DNA of 64,000 bases from Scolanthus callimorphus (taxonomy: Eukaryota > Cnidaria > Anthozoa > Actiniaria > Edwardsiidae). Positions 46,351 to 61,300 of this stretch are shown here, piece by piece (the stretch's first letter is position 1; each line of letters opens with the position of its first letter). The position numbers and the translations under genes are program-made. The DNA lies in NCBI GenBank assembly GCA_033964015.1, contig CM066923.1, forward strand, positions 8,669,978 to 8,733,977, in the 5' to 3' direction. A model generated the notes under the pieces. It saw only the letters and a list, made by a program, of their open reading frames with translations. It searched no databases and was not told the origin of the DNA.

Positions 46351-49300
46351 GTAAGAACAAAGATTTTACAGAACGATCTCGATTTTGCCAATAACGCTTT
46401 TCTCGTAACACCTCTGAAAAATCAATCCGGCTGCAATAAATTGATTTTGCGACCTCAAATATATCACATCCAGCTCATAAGTGATAAATCTACTGCTGTT
46501 ACAAGTGACTAGCTGCCATCAAATTGTCTGAATTAAGATTTGCACCTTCGGACTTGTTGTCAGTTTCGGGAAAATAATATTATCGCCCGTTGTAAATGGA
46601 CTAGTGACAAAGCTTGTCCATTACTTGTGCGCAAATGAGATGATGTTTGCGATGTAAATTTCACTGATAGAATCGTGTAGCATTCTTGCAGTAGCTGCTC
46701 ATTTTGTGATGTTCTGCGGGATATTTAATGGCTGTCCCGAAGTATCCTTACAGTTTTTTTTATAGTACCGGTTCCTATGTTGTAATCTTGTCTAGTTCTA
46801 GTCAAGCGAAGATCAGAAGATTCAACTCCAATGCCTTTCTATTTCTCGCGTTGTATTAGTGTATCGAGTTGCACGATTTAGCGGCGTAATTATTTACTCG
46901 CTCGCAACTGTTTCTGTTATTGAATGTCCAGTTAAGCTCTGCATCATAGGGTCGTTTGCTTCAAGACTTGTATTTGTTGAGATCACTTCTGAGATAGTAG
47001 AATTTCCAGTTTGTTTTTTTGTTTATTTTTAAATCGCATTTCTCAAATTCTTCCCATATTTTGGGCCTCCACCGACATAGACCATTACGTACAACTTGTA
47101 CCTCGATTTGAATTTTTTATTTACTAACAAATACAATAGAATTTTGACTGTCCTTTTGTGCTCACTTCACAGTGTTTATATGCCGTTTGTCTGGCTATAA
47201 TTCAAGTACTTTACTTGCTTCTAGTCGCTGTGCAATTTCTACAAATCAACCCGTCTCTCCGAGGTATCTCTGAGAAATTGATTTTTTTCACTTCTAAATC
47301 CTCGGTTAAATGGACCTCAACCAAGCTTGGTTCTTAGATAATTTGAGAAGTGTTCCATTTTACAACAAAGCATCCCTATAGACACAATAAACCTCCTCAG
47401 TAATCTGTACTTTTGAAAATACAATTGTTCTGTATTTATTTGCTCACCAAAATACTACTCCTCCTTAGCAAATAGAAACGAAACTCAGTTCTGCATAAAA
47501 TAATTCTTCAGCTTTTAGGCACAGATTTTGAGTCAATCTTATACTCTACCCCCTAGCTTGCCAAAAGTTTGTCCCTGAAAGACAAGTTTGCAAATTATAG
47601 TATCCTGGTTTGACTCACTAGAATGGATGGGTTAGAATGAAAGATGATTGATAGAAATATACAATAATGGAGTTTTCTTCGCAGGGGGCAATGGTAGTCT
47701 TGAAATTCTGTAGCCTTCCCCTAACATTTCCATTTGCCCTGAGGGGATACAGATTTTCCATCAATCTTCACTGAGCAGTCGTATTCACTGCATATTGCAT
47801 ATGCCTATTATTTCAATGATTTCCTATTTTTACAAATCAATCACAGCACCTACTAGCTAAGGCAGAATTAGCATTATGGTCAAATCTTCAAGCACTCGCT
47901 CATCAGATCTACCCATTTTTAAATAAACATTGGATCACTAAAACATTAGCCATAATAAATACCATAATCACTCTAATGTATTCTTCAATTGATGCAACTC
48001 CCTCAGGAACATATAAATTTTATCATATCTTTGCATTGAATAATTGCTCTAAGTTTGTGAAATGACTCTTAGAAATTATTGCCCTGGTGATCTGAGAAGA
48101 GTTTACATAAATGTAGAGAAACAAGTTTAGTATCTGTTATCATAGACACATTATAGTCAGTTCTGACCTTGTTAGGTAGTTTATGAATTCAACCTCACGT
48201 TAACTAATACAGAACCAGTATTGCTACATTTCATAACTGTTATGGAATATATGATCACAAATAAATCTTTTTCTCTTGTATTATGTATATGAGTAGGGTT
48301 TGTGTCAAGTCAAAGTGCTTTTAATGATAAATGACTTTAAAGTGCTGGATCATTGTTGAGTTGCAAATAAGAGCTTGCAGGTCACAAAACACATTTTGGC
48401 AGTTCATGTTGTTAGTTCACTACAAAAGTGTTTAATACTGTGGCTACAATTTCTTTTTGTTGTAGCCATTGTGATTCTAGAACAGCTCTAATGACTCAAA
48501 ATGATTTAACAACAACATTTTATTTCACCCCAAAAAGGATTTTCAAGTATATACGTTAATAACTTTTTACTGGTACCCAAATCTAATACATGCAGGTACT
48601 GCCTTAGAAAAGTTTCACAGCAGCCCTTTCAGTTTCACCTTGAAAGCTTAATTTCCTATGGCAGAAGAATGAAGGTCTTTATCCATTCATGGAAAATTGA
48701 AGCACGTCCCTATTTTCTGCTTTAGGAAATGAAGTTTTTAGCGGGCTTCTGTGAAATCTTCTCAAGTGTAATATTATATTAAATAATTGCTTATATTGTT
48801 ATTCTCTATAGTGCACTAGTAGAAATCCATTAACATATCGCAAATCCTGACATCTGATTGGCTAAATGCATGCTATCATAGGAGTTAAGGATAGTACTAG
48901 TATATAATGCTACTTTAAAACTTTGTGAAACATCAATAACGTCTAGTATCAAGCTGAAGGTACATATTGTAGTATATGAATACCTGACAATACCCAAAAG
49001 CTCTCAAACATCGAGAATTTGTTGGAAGCTCCTCATTTTATTATTATTTTTCCTGAACCCTTCCCACACATTTTGCCAAACCATTTTCAAATTTTTGTTG
49101 AGGGCATAGACTTTTATCCCAGCTGTATAGAAAATAGGCCGGCTGAAAAATCTAGAGATATTGTATGACCATGGACCATGCATTTCATAAAAACAAAACA
49201 TTTCTTGTGAAGTTGGCTTGGTATATCTGTGTGTATGGTATTAATTTAGTTTCTACTAGTTAACTGGTCAATAATAGGATGGAAGGTTGATGCATTTATA

Positions 49301-52300
49301 AGGAGGTTCCCATGACAACAATGCCACTGCGCCAGTCACACTGATTTCTCAGTGGAAATTAAGGAAAATCAATTATGGAAAATTATACTAAGATTAATAT
49401 TAAAACATGTACAATTCTAGCTATTTATAATATTACTAAAATTACTAAAATTTGATAAAAGTTCTATCTTGCTCTTTAATTGATTCATGCATCAATTGAT
49501 TGATGCTTGTGATGATATGATTACTCAACGGTCAGGCTGCATGACATAAAAATATTGCTTTGAGAATCCCAGTTTTATTAAAATTTTGGTACTTAAAAAT
49601 CATTACTTGATGCTAGAAGTTAATATATGGACCTTGTTTGTCATTAGTATATGAACAAATTAAGTAAATGATTTATCAGTTGTCTTTTTATTTTCATCTC
49701 TGGGTTATTAGTGTCTCTTGTGCTTCCTGATTTGACAGCAGTAGAGTTGAACGTTTCTAGTTTATGTGCAATTAGCATACTGTAAAGAGTCATAGAAACA
49801 TAGCTGTCAACCCCCAGAGATAAAACTGAAGATTTTGAAATGAAGCAGCATTTATACAAGAAATACCCAAGAATATTATGCAGGAGAAATAATAGTGAAT
49901 GTATGAGAATGAAGCAACATTTTAACCTTGAGACAAGGCAAAAAACAAGGCCAAAATCTTTAGTTGACAGCTACTGTCGATCGAAACATTCACATGAAAT
50001 TGTGGCTGTGCAAAATGTTGGGCGAAAGAAAAATGGAGATATTCTGCATGGCCAAAACATTGTTACTAAGGTTTTCTGTGATCTCTAAAACCCCAAAGAA
50101 ATGCGGTGGTGGTCTTGTGGATTTTGTTTACTTCATGAGCACTAACTGGCTGTGCAAACTAGGACAGAGAGTCCCCTACTCGGGGGCACCTTTTGACCCT
50201 TGGTCGGCAGCCCTGCCGGAAAATTATAGGTCAGCAGCCCTGCCAAAAACCCTGAAAACTGGTGAAGTTAAACAAAGTTGAACAAATTGTATCCTAGTGA
50301 TAGCAATGGAAACCCCATAGCTGTCATTCTTAGCTATAAAAAACTACATTGTTTTTGAAAAAATTGTCATACATTAATGTATTTTTCTTGCATTGACTAA
50401 GGGATTGTTCTAATAGTACATTTTCTATATTCACCTGTCAAGCAAGGGAGAATCTAAAGATTTATAACAAAGTTGTTTTTGACAGCTATGAAACACTGAC
50501 CTTCCAAATTCAATTTTATTTTATGGCCCCACAAAGTCTCCTTGTATTGATAAATATTTCTGCACTTTGCATTTCCATCAAAATGCAGCAGACTAATAGA
50601 CTAAAATGAAGGAGAGTGAGAGATGAGGTTGAAAGTCATATCTAGATTTTTGTTCCTTTTATGCCTACCCTGTTACCAGAAATATGACATCTTCCAGTAT
50701 TTTTGTGAAGTTCGGAATTTCAAAGGCACAAAACATAATATAATGTCCTATACAGGTACATGGGAAAAGTGGAATCTTTGCAATTTTTTTGCATTTAATT
50801 GTTTTCAATGGTCCATATTTCTTTAAAAACGTGCAATAAATAGTTATGAATCATGGCAGCAAAATGATAATAATATAATCTGAAATCAAACATTTTAGGG
50901 AAATGTTTTATCTTTGACTGATATCTTATTACTGCCAGTCCCTTAGAGGAAAAGTCTAAGATACGTACAGTAAATTGATGCTTATAAAATATCATACATT
51001 TCACATCATACTAAACACAAGTGTTAATTATTAAATAAGTTTCATTTCCTGTTTTGGCTACTAGAATTCTCTATTGCTTGTAGAATTTTTTTTTATACTG
51101 TTGTAAATATTAATTTGTTCTTCACGCATTATGTTATTATTTACTGCAGTTTTCATAATTCTGCGAACTCTGAAGCAACAGTCAAACAAATATCACTCAG
51201 AGATTTTGCAAAAGCTATAATTAATAGTTTGTGCAGAATTCACAGCTGAATTATGAAACCTGCAGTATACCTGTAACAGTTTCACACATTGTTCCTATGC
51301 TTTCATAGTATAATTATATCCAGTGTGGTTTTATGTTTGAAAAAAATTCACCTACTTGTAAGCAAGGTAAGTTATACCTGTATTCGTTGTCTATGCAAAA
51401 GTTTGTAGCCTTAAGCCTTGGCCAAACTAGGACACAGTAGCACGCAACATTGAAGCAGTACACGTTTCCTTCATGTTTCCCAGTTTAGCCGCGTGGGAAA
51501 CATTGGCATGCACAACACATTTTGTAGGCGGGACACAAAGAAATGTTTCTTCACAAGACAAGACACATTTTATGTGTCAGGGGCACACGCGTGCAATGTT
51601 TCCTATTGTTCTTCGCATTTCACAAGTTCAAACTGAAAATTTGCATCAAAATTTCAACTGCATTTTATTCTTGTGAGCCTACAATGCGGGTGATTATGGG
51701 CCTTTAACTTGCATATACTAGTATAGGCATTTTTACATAAGATATAATAGCTTTTGCTATAAAATTTGAAAAGGGTAGAAACTGTTCCACCTGAAAGGAA
51801 TCAAACATGCGGTTTTGCAATCCAACTTCATTCACTCTATAACACACAAAAATACTCACAATTTTTACTTAGCAGCTGAAAGATTATTCAACAAACCTAG
51901 ATGCTTTTTGTTTTCAGCTCTTTTGAATACGACTGCATTTAAAGCTAACCTAAATTATCACTAGAATCATGACTAATCGTAAACAACAGAATATTTTCTA
52001 GATTTTTCTTGACAGCTTAACCTACCATGTATATGTTACTTGGCATTATCTTGATAGATTCCATTTAAATTATTATTTCAACTTTTGTCAATATTTGCCA
52101 CACTTGACGAGGCATGACCACAATGTCTCACCTATTCTTGAAACAGATTTAACTATGATAGACAATGTAAGTACTACTTTAAATAATGGCTACAATTTTG
52201 AGCCAGAAATGTGTCCCATAAAATTCAAGTAATAGTTTTGCATCCTCTTACCCCAATTGCATCAGGTATTAATTTTAATTTCAAATTGACCAGCAATATT

Positions 52301-55300
52301 GCTTACTACAATATTTATTTGATATCAATTTGGAAAAACACAACTGCAGAATCACTCACTCACTCACTATCCGTTAACGCCATTATTCCACTTGTGAGCG
52401 GGTAGAATGCTAAATTCTTTTTTCGTGCACCCCTCATTTCACTGTATTTTTTTTTAATTTTCCAGGTTATAAGATGACATGAGTTTTTATCCCACATCCA
52501 CAAAGTATTTGCATCTCAAATGCCCTTGCATATTTTTTCAAACAAAGCATTCCTTGGCAGTCTGGATTAGGGGGATTTGAACCAAGTTGTTATTTGTTGA
52601 TTTAATAATTTGGCTTTAATCCTAGCTTTGGAAGAATATGATTATAAAATAGATTCCAACATGATTCCATTATGAGCAGCCCCATAATATTTGAGATTAC
52701 TCCACTAAGGTTACAAAGAAGTTGCTTGATTGTTAAATGGCTAAAAAAAATAATGTGTGACTGAATATTATCTGTGATTACATTTTCTTCATCTCCAGGC
52801 ATCATCTGGCTGTTGAATTTGATAGAATGACCTCTAGGAAAAGTTACTCTGGTGACAGGTTTTTAACTTATCATAACTACTATAGGAGCCAACTGGAGTT
52901 ATTATTTATTAATATTTTTAGGGGTTTGTCAAAATGTATTTTATTTCCCATACATTCACTGTATTTTTCATTGGAAATTCCAGGGGGAAGGTGGATGTGG
53001 GTGAAATCCCTCTTTGGTGAGGGATTACATCAATTTTTAGAACTACATGTACACAATTTAAGATTGTGTGAATAAGCTACAAGCATTTTGAGTACATCCT
53101 AGGTGATAAAAGTGGCGATACAAGCCTTTCTCAGTTTGACAAAAAACTGATGAGAACTAAGAAAATTAAAAGCATCCTGATTTAAGTCTGACCCAAGGAG
53201 GTGTTTTTTTCTTACATTTTATGAAATTCTGAGAGGTTTTCTCAAATTCTTAGAACTCTTACCATATTCTTGATCTATAAATTACCTAACATTCCTTTGA
53301 CATCTCCAAAAATAGACTTATTAGTTGCTTGCATGTCAAAGAGTTGATGGCATTATGATCCATGTCCAAAATAGAAAAATTCTAAGATTGGAAGACCAGA
53401 CAATTTCCCAATAATATCATTATACATAGGATCACAGAATATTTTTGTAAAAAGGTTATTTGCCTCACAATAATTTACATGCACCATTAGCAATTTTCAT
53501 GGTACTGTTATGCTAAAGTTAAGTTGCCTCAAACCGTAGCATAAGTGTGCCTTATAATATTGCATGATAAAAGTATCAAATACCTGAACAGTCTATTTTA
53601 ACTCACAAGGTCAAATGTGTTTCCGAAGATTTGCCAGTAGGCAGCATCATATCCTCATGCCAAACATTCTGGAGCATATATTGAAAATTGACCCCTAAAA
53701 TATATTTTAATAGTAAATCTAATAATTATAGATAGATCCTACTGCAGTATCAAGTGCAGTCAAGATAGTACTTTTTACAAAGTCTAGAATACTGCTCCTT
53801 TTGTTTTCCCTTTTTCTGTCTTTTATGATTATTTCAAAATATTGCAGGAATTTGTGCAATTTTTAAGAGTATAATGGAAGCAGTAAAAGACAACATAAAA
53901 TATTACAGTGATTTCAAAAGCTGGACAAATCTATTTTGATGAAATCTTCATAAATTAAATGAAGAGCTTGGAAGTTGAACCATCCATTTGTGTAGTAATA
54001 AGTGGCTCTGTCTAGAACCCTCAAGCAGAAAATATTTGCTTCAGTCTTCTTTGAATTAAATGCCTTCTAATGGGGTCAAAGAGCAAACAAATGCAGATCT
54101 GAGAAGTCTTATCTGTGAGAAGTCTGTGCAGACTGAGGTTTCTCCTTTTGTATGGTTATTTTTAAGTCTAAAAATAATATAACCTGTTACTGAAATTGGG
54201 TGTATTGAACTGAAGAAACAACTTGATTTCTTGCCCAATGTTTTTTGAGACATTTTCAAGACCTTTTTAATTTCCTGTGTTGGCCCAAAAGACTTCACAT
54301 TAACACTCTGAAAATAGTTTCTGAGGGTGCAGATTTTGATAAATAGAATAATTTATTGATATGAAATAATTTCCATTTACGATCATGTAAACTTTTCGGC
54401 ATTAGATCAAATTCTTTTTCTTTCCATTTCCATTTCCAAATCCAAACTCTAAAATGCAGGATATCAGGTGTTTTAGACCTACAAAATGTCTGACCTTCAA
54501 GATGTGAGAGATATCATTGCACTGTTAAATAACTTGAAAAACTACAGTGCTTAAAACAGCGGGAGATTTGGACACAATGGGAAGGGAGGGACACAATGGA
54601 GGAGTAGTGTTGGCATTTCTGAGAGCTGGAGATATTGCTGAAAAGCATTAGATTTGACTGGTCAGATTATCCCTTGGGCTACAATCATATACAATAAACA
54701 TAATCCTTTTCAGTTTCCTTTTCCTATTCAGATCATGTAATTACTCTGAGAATGGGGAAAATATGGGGCAGTATAATAAGTGTTTCTGCTATTTGTAGCT
54801 CATTATTTCCTGTAAAAACAAACAAACCAAATGTTCACCATTGCAGGTCTTGCTATGCTCAAAAAATTAAACTTTCAGGTGCTCTTTCATGTCACATCAG
54901 TCAAGAAGATCTAATCCAATTTGGTTGTAACCCTGACAATGTGACACAATGGGAAATAATGAAACGTTAAATGAGTTAGCAATAACGTATTGTTTTGCTT
55001 AGCCAACAGTGTTAGATCTTCTTTATTGCTCTTATGCTTTGTTCTGCTGCATGATTCTATGGCAAACATTAATTTGCTGTAGAAAATAATATGTAAAATG
55101 TTGGAGACTGACTACACAGAATTGCAGCTCAGGTCACTGCCTGAGGGTTTATTACTTCCCCAGTGGTTCTTTAACATCCCAACTGAAACTGTACAATGTG
55201 CTCATTACTCCTCTAGACTTCTTTAATATGTGTGCTTGTATAAGCATATGTTTCTAATTGCTCATTGCATGCATGTTCCTTTTCATTTCCAGGGCAAGGG

Positions 55301-58300
55301 CCATCACTAATAGTAGACTTGCTATTTATGTGGCTATTGTGCTTGGTGTTGATTTCCTTATTAATATAGAGGAGACAATTGATTATCTTATTTAATACTT
55401 TAATCTCGAATAACTTTATTAATCTGACCCTAACCTAACCCTAGCCTATCAGAGCTTCTGGACATTACCTTCTTCCCCTTTAATAGTCAACTGAGTCTGT
55501 CACTGACTTGCTTTTATGTCAAAATTCTGCTTTTCTTATTGCCATGATTGTTATGCTGCAAGTTTCTTTTTATCCATTCTATTTATTAAATAATCCGTGA
55601 ATAATAAAATCAAGTACATTTACTCAAAAAAGCATAATATTAGTGAAATGTACAGTACTTATCAAACACCATTTGATCAAACACCATTGCTTAAACTTGC
55701 AATTATTGAAAAGATTCTAATAAACAATAAGAAATAGAAATGAAGCAAACTTCAATTGATGATTTAATTTTTTTGGCATTTAAAACTAGAGTTAAGTTAG
55801 AGGTTTGGGGAGAAAACTAAACTGCAATAACCCACAAACCAGTTTTTCTGCTTCTTACTCAATTCTTTTTCCTTCAAAACTTCAATACTTAGCTACTTCA
55901 GTCAAGCTGTAAGCAGTACTAAAATCATCTTCACTGTGTACACCTTATTCAATAAATGTTGCTTCGGGATTTGGACATTGGAGCGGGAAATACAATGTGA
56001 CACTCGACTTGAATACAATGTGACACTTGACGTCCAAAGACCAATCCTCAAAGCAGCTTTGAAAGGTGTACATATACAATCCATTTGCTGACCATAACAT
56101 CCAGTGCTGCCTAGACTGTAAACTGAAATGTATTTTGTTTGTGAATATTTTATTGTACATGTGCGTCTGAATACATGTCTGTTTAATATTTTCTTCCCAG
56201 GGCAACATCTGATGCAGAGATGTGTCATCATCCAACGTGACGAGAAGGGCTATGGTCTGACAGTGACTGGAGATAATCCAGTCTATGTTCAGTCTGTCAA
56301 AGATGGTTAGTGTTGTATTATTTCTTTTGCTTGATGCTCCATTTTCTATGGATGTTTCATGGGCAGTGTAGCCAGATGGAAGCTCCCCATTTTTTAGCAG
56401 ATTGCCATGCTTTCTATACATTCACCCCCTACACTACTTTGCCACATATTGTTCTAATAAGCCTAATTCAAAATCTCTTCTGCCACCCATGTGCTCACAC
56501 AAAATCTCAAGGAAACGCCATGGGTCTGTTGGAAAGCTGCATTTCTTGTGACCAGATAATTGGGAATTAAAGGATTTCTCATACATGGGAAATGTTAGTT
56601 ACCATACTATCTGGAAAAAGCTTGACTTAGGGTTGTAAAACTAACATATGTCTTGTCCTGTCTTCATTTCATTGGTCAAGATGATTAGATTCCCATTTAT
56701 GGTAAATGTTCAGTGATTGTATTTCTCATGCTGTAAGAAGCTGCTCTCTTTCTGAACCAAATATCAGCGTCCAAGATGAGCTCTTCTATAAGAAGTTGAA
56801 TGAAAGTGCTGTTTTTGACGAAATAGGGTTGTTAGGTAGAGTTTACCCCAATAGAGAGAATCACTATCAATACTATTGTTAATGAGAATGTATAATAAGA
56901 GTATTATTTCCTTAAATTTAGATGGAGCTGCTCAAAGAGCTGGAGTCCAGGTTGGCGACAGAATCATCAAGGTAAATTAAGCACACAACCACGTAATGGA
57001 CGATTCCAGCTATAATGAATGCGTGCGCTGCTTATCCGTAGTTGTGCGCACATTGCATCCAGGTAGTTGGGTTACATTCCAAAGGCATTTTTGAAGAAAG
57101 TAGAGTGTGCACGCTTATAGCAGGAATCGTCCATTGGTTGTATACCAAAGTGGAAATATTCAGATAAATAGTTGGCAAGGTCATATAGAGGGTTCGATAT
57201 TGCGACCAATACGGTTGCAAAAACGACGAGTATTTTTCACTTTGTGATTAAAAATATTGCCTAGGTTTGCGGAAAATTATTAAGGTTTGCTTCCAACTTT
57301 GCAACTCATAGAACGTGTCTTTCTATGAACAAATTTATTCTACAAAGCGCAAAATTACGAATGCTAATTTATCTGTTAATTCCGAGCCCTTTCTGTGTCC
57401 CAAAGAAATATTTTAAAGATAAAAAGGTGGCAGGTTCAAATTTGTTAGTGTAACATGTAACAGATACAGAAAAACGGTATCAAGGGCATACAAATCAAAC
57501 AGCTCTACAATGAAAGGTGTATCACACTATACATATTGGTGCACAAAGAGTAAGAAGGGGTATCATGACCCAAATAAAAGATAAAAGGGTGGCAAAGCTA
57601 CAGGATCATGCACCAGCCTAATGGAATTCCCAAAACATTGCGCACACACTCAGAATCAGTCTTTTCATCCACTGTAAATCAAGAGTATCTATATACTCAT
57701 TGTCTTGGGACAAAAAAGTTTAGCTAGTACACTGTGAAATCTGCCCTCCAGTTTTACAATCAATCTTGCATGAATAGCAGGGAAGACATAGCACTTACCT
57801 AATATTATTTCAATAGTGGCTGAACCTTTTCGATTCCTCAAATGTTGTCACGTAAAAAGAAATGGAAAGTTGCCTTCGTATTTAGCAAAATATTTACGTT
57901 GCGGGCTCCCTGTGTGGCACGCACGCGCTCCAAAAATGGCGGGAATCTTGGCGGGAAAAATTCAGCCATTAGAAAAGTTATTCACATAGACACATCGGAA
58001 TTTGATAGTATTGTGTTCATTTCTTGTTATATCAAACAGGTCAACGGCACAGTTGTCACCCATCTCAATCACATTGAGGTTGTGAATCTAATCAAATGTG
58101 AGTACAGTGTCTTGATATGGCATTTTTTATGATTCAAACACTAATTTTTTGTTGTCAATAATATTTCAGCTGGAGCATATGTTGCCCTTACTCTTCTTGG
58201 GAAACCACCAGGTGAGTACTTTATAACGTGGTTTAAGTCTGATCCATACAAGTGAAAATGCAAGTTTTTTTTAATATATGAACCCTTCTAAAAAAAGAAT

Positions 58301-61300
58301 GGTTCATATATTCATTATTTTACGATGTTGCAGAAGTTCGATCAGTGGTTGGGATTGTCGCACACCCTGCGCCACTTAGCAAAGATCTCGTAGAAGGCGC
58401 GTAAAAACACATTGTTGCGCCCCTCGCGTATGTGCGCTCAATGCAACCCTTCCCGTGTTGGTATACTCCCAACAAACCCTAAAAAACACGTCGTCCAAGT
58501 ACTGGTAGTTTATCTCGCTGCGAGGTTTAGACTGCGTAGCGGCTCTAAAGGGAAGGGGAGGGAGTCGAGGCGAGCGAGAACTGGAAATAGCGCGGCCGCT
58601 AGGGTTTCTGGGAAAGAAGTGTTTGGATTTTGGTACTCGTTCACTGAGAGGACGAGAAAGAAAGATTTCTGATTCTTTTTTATCGTTGTTTATTTTGCAG
58701 TTGCACCTCAAGAGAAGCCACCCCTCTCACCGACTCCACCCATTGTAAGTAAAGACACACTGTAGAAATTCACCAAACTGAGTCTTTTCATAGTTCCAAT
58801 ATGTAATTATCTTGTAAGTTATGGACTAGATACGTAAATATACATGTAAATCTTTTACATCAGACCCGAGATCCATGTAGAGACGAGAAGACCATGTCTA
58901 TACGAAGAGTGCTGGACCAGGAAAGACACTTCTATGAGGTGCGTTTCACTAATGGAACAAAAATGTTTTGCAAAAACTGAAGACAACTTATTCATTTATG
59001 TTTACGTAATTTGCCCAAGGGCCGGGAAATCCCTACACAGAGCGAGGCTCCAATAGACCAATTCCATTTCAGATCACGTGGTATTCCCATGAGTATTTCC
59101 TCTTTACCTGCTAGCACGATTATTCAAATGAATGTCACGTGATCTAAAATGGGAAAACATTACACCCAAGCCGAACAGGTCTATTATGAGGTTTCTAGTC
59201 AGTGAAGTGGGTCAGTAAGTTATGAGGCCTGCACTAAGGATGCGCAACTCCCAACAACACCATGGACAATGTTTGTAGAATGGACAATGACTCCCTCCAA
59301 AAGCAGGTGCTATTTAGTGCGGTTCAGGGAAGGATATGGAGCAAGATAGAGCGTCTTCTTGACGTCGACAAATCCCAAGTGAGACGCCAGATGATGGACA
59401 GAGACGACTTCTTGAGATTTCTAGAAATACGTTTCTAGAAAGAACGCCCCAAGGCTGCGGAAACAACGCGGGAAAACACGATGATGATGATGTTCTTGAA
59501 CGTCCCTCTGGTTCCGATTAGTGTAGTGCACGTAAGAGACGGGATCTATGGTTGTTGGCCCCGCCATTTATATGCACTACCAGCGGCGTAGCTACCAATA
59601 CGCAAATTACGCAACTGCGTTCTAAACTTATCACTTTGATATACTTTTCCTGATGTTTATCTGATGATGATGGCGATCAGACTATTCTCTCTTGCGTACT
59701 TAAAGTGGCACTCGCACACTTAATTTTTGTACAACCTGTCAAAAATCAAGTCTAATTCTAATCGCCAAAAATACATGTAAGTTTACCGGGAATAACCAAA
59801 ATAACAGTCCAGGTTTGTTAAATGATCTTTTAACTGTTAAATCAATACAAATCTACAGTGTTTTTTATCTATTATCAAGACGATGGAATTGGATTGAGAT
59901 TTGAATTAATTGCTTGTCAGGCAAGCGTGCGAGTGCCCCTTTAACGAACATGCTCTGGCTACGCCCCTGACTACCCTAATCGGATTACCATAATTAATAT
60001 ACCCATTCATCTAATATGCTTTTTCTTTGGAGTATAAATACAGGAATCAGAATAGTTTTTTTTTCACTCTCAAAGTCATAGCCTGACAAACGTCCTCAGT
60101 TTGTATTATAATATTGTTTCAATTTATTGTTTAGAAAACCAGGGAAGAGTACATGAAAAAGCCCTCAGAGAAACTGCAAAAACAGGTATTAAGGGAGAGT
60201 AAAACGTATGCAATTGACTTCAAACTTACAAAGAACAAGTTGTGTAAGCTAACAGGCTTCCCTGCTGGCAGTGTTAGGCCCAGTGCAAACGGCGAACTGA
60301 AACTTCTTCTGTCGAACTTGACCTTTTTTAGAGGATGCCGTTTCATTACATTACACAAAAAAAACTTTCTATTGTTTCGGATTGACCCGTCACGACTCTG
60401 GCACGGCCTCTTTGGCTTTGTATTTGCTTGGCTGATGGGAAGTAGGAAAATAATACAAAGCGCAGCCAAGAGAATACAAAGCAACAGAGGCCTATTCTAG
60501 AGGAGGCCCTTAGCAGTTGATCGTCCTTGGCTTATGTGGCCGTTTGGCATGATGTGACGTTACAATTCAGGCGGATACCAAACGTGTTTCAGTTCTAAAA
60601 GGGGCTGCCGTTTCGTGTCGAAACTGAGAAGCGAAACAAGGCTATTGCAACAGCAATCTATACAATGCGTTTTGCTAGTGTAACATTTTAAAAGCAACTT
60701 GCACTTGCAGCTTCGATAGCTTCTTATTATGCGAACAGCTGTCACTCAAAACGTCTGGCAAAAGCCATAATTTGAAGAGTAAAATCTTGTACTTTTGTTG
60801 CCTCTAAAGCTTGCAGAGTCTACAACAAGAATAAAGGCTTTTGATGCTGAACTGGGTGCTCTCATTGGTGTTGAAAATGTCAAGGTATGGTGCACCAAGT
60901 TTGCGTTGAAATTTTCAAATTCACAAAAAATACTCGATGTCCTTTTCCAGTATCAAAATGATCGACACTAAGGTGGACTCCATAAATGTGCCAGCGATTT
61001 TTTGTATGTTCGATATTTAGGATTTTATTGACTCTTGAAATAAGATAGCAACCGAAAAAGCTGGGACTGAAAGAAAAATCGTCATAAAATTGGAACAAAG
61101 AAACACTTTGATGCGAAACTGGACTAGAACTTACTGACTCGAGAAAATAAGTTTATTTTACACTAATATTGTTTTATTAGTAATTTATTGATAGTTAATA
61201 AAGATATCATATTTGTTTTCTACTCTTCAAAAGCTTTAAAATGAAATGCCATAATACATGTACTTAAAAGCAGAAGAAATGACAGCTATTTTGCCAATGG

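Larger units (their letters stand above)
58701..60884 (+). other. RhoGEF exons 6-9: linker and predicted coiled coil
   Basis: Exons 58701-58744 (VAPQEKPPLSPTPPI), 58864-58938 (MSIRRVLDQERHFYE), 60135-60185 (KTREEYMKKPSEKLQKQ) and 60819-60884 (TTRIKAFDAELGALIG). The order Pro-rich, then charged helix, follows vertebrate ARHGEF12. The exon 9 acceptor must be the second AG of TTGCAGAG (60818), because starting after the first AG (60816) would give an in-frame TAA. Confidence 0.8.

Noticed and set aside
55428..55446. Telomere-like CCCTAA-type stretch
   Set aside because: Only about three imperfect units; too short to call an interstitial telomere.
58376..58711. 111-codon reverse open frame in RhoGEF intron 5
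   Set aside because: Falls in a CG-rich patch, overlaps the next coding exon antisense and shows no domain.
60131..60500. 115-117-codon open frames on both strands around RhoGEF exon 8
   Set aside because: The forward one is read-through of exon 8 into its intron; the reverse one has no domain.
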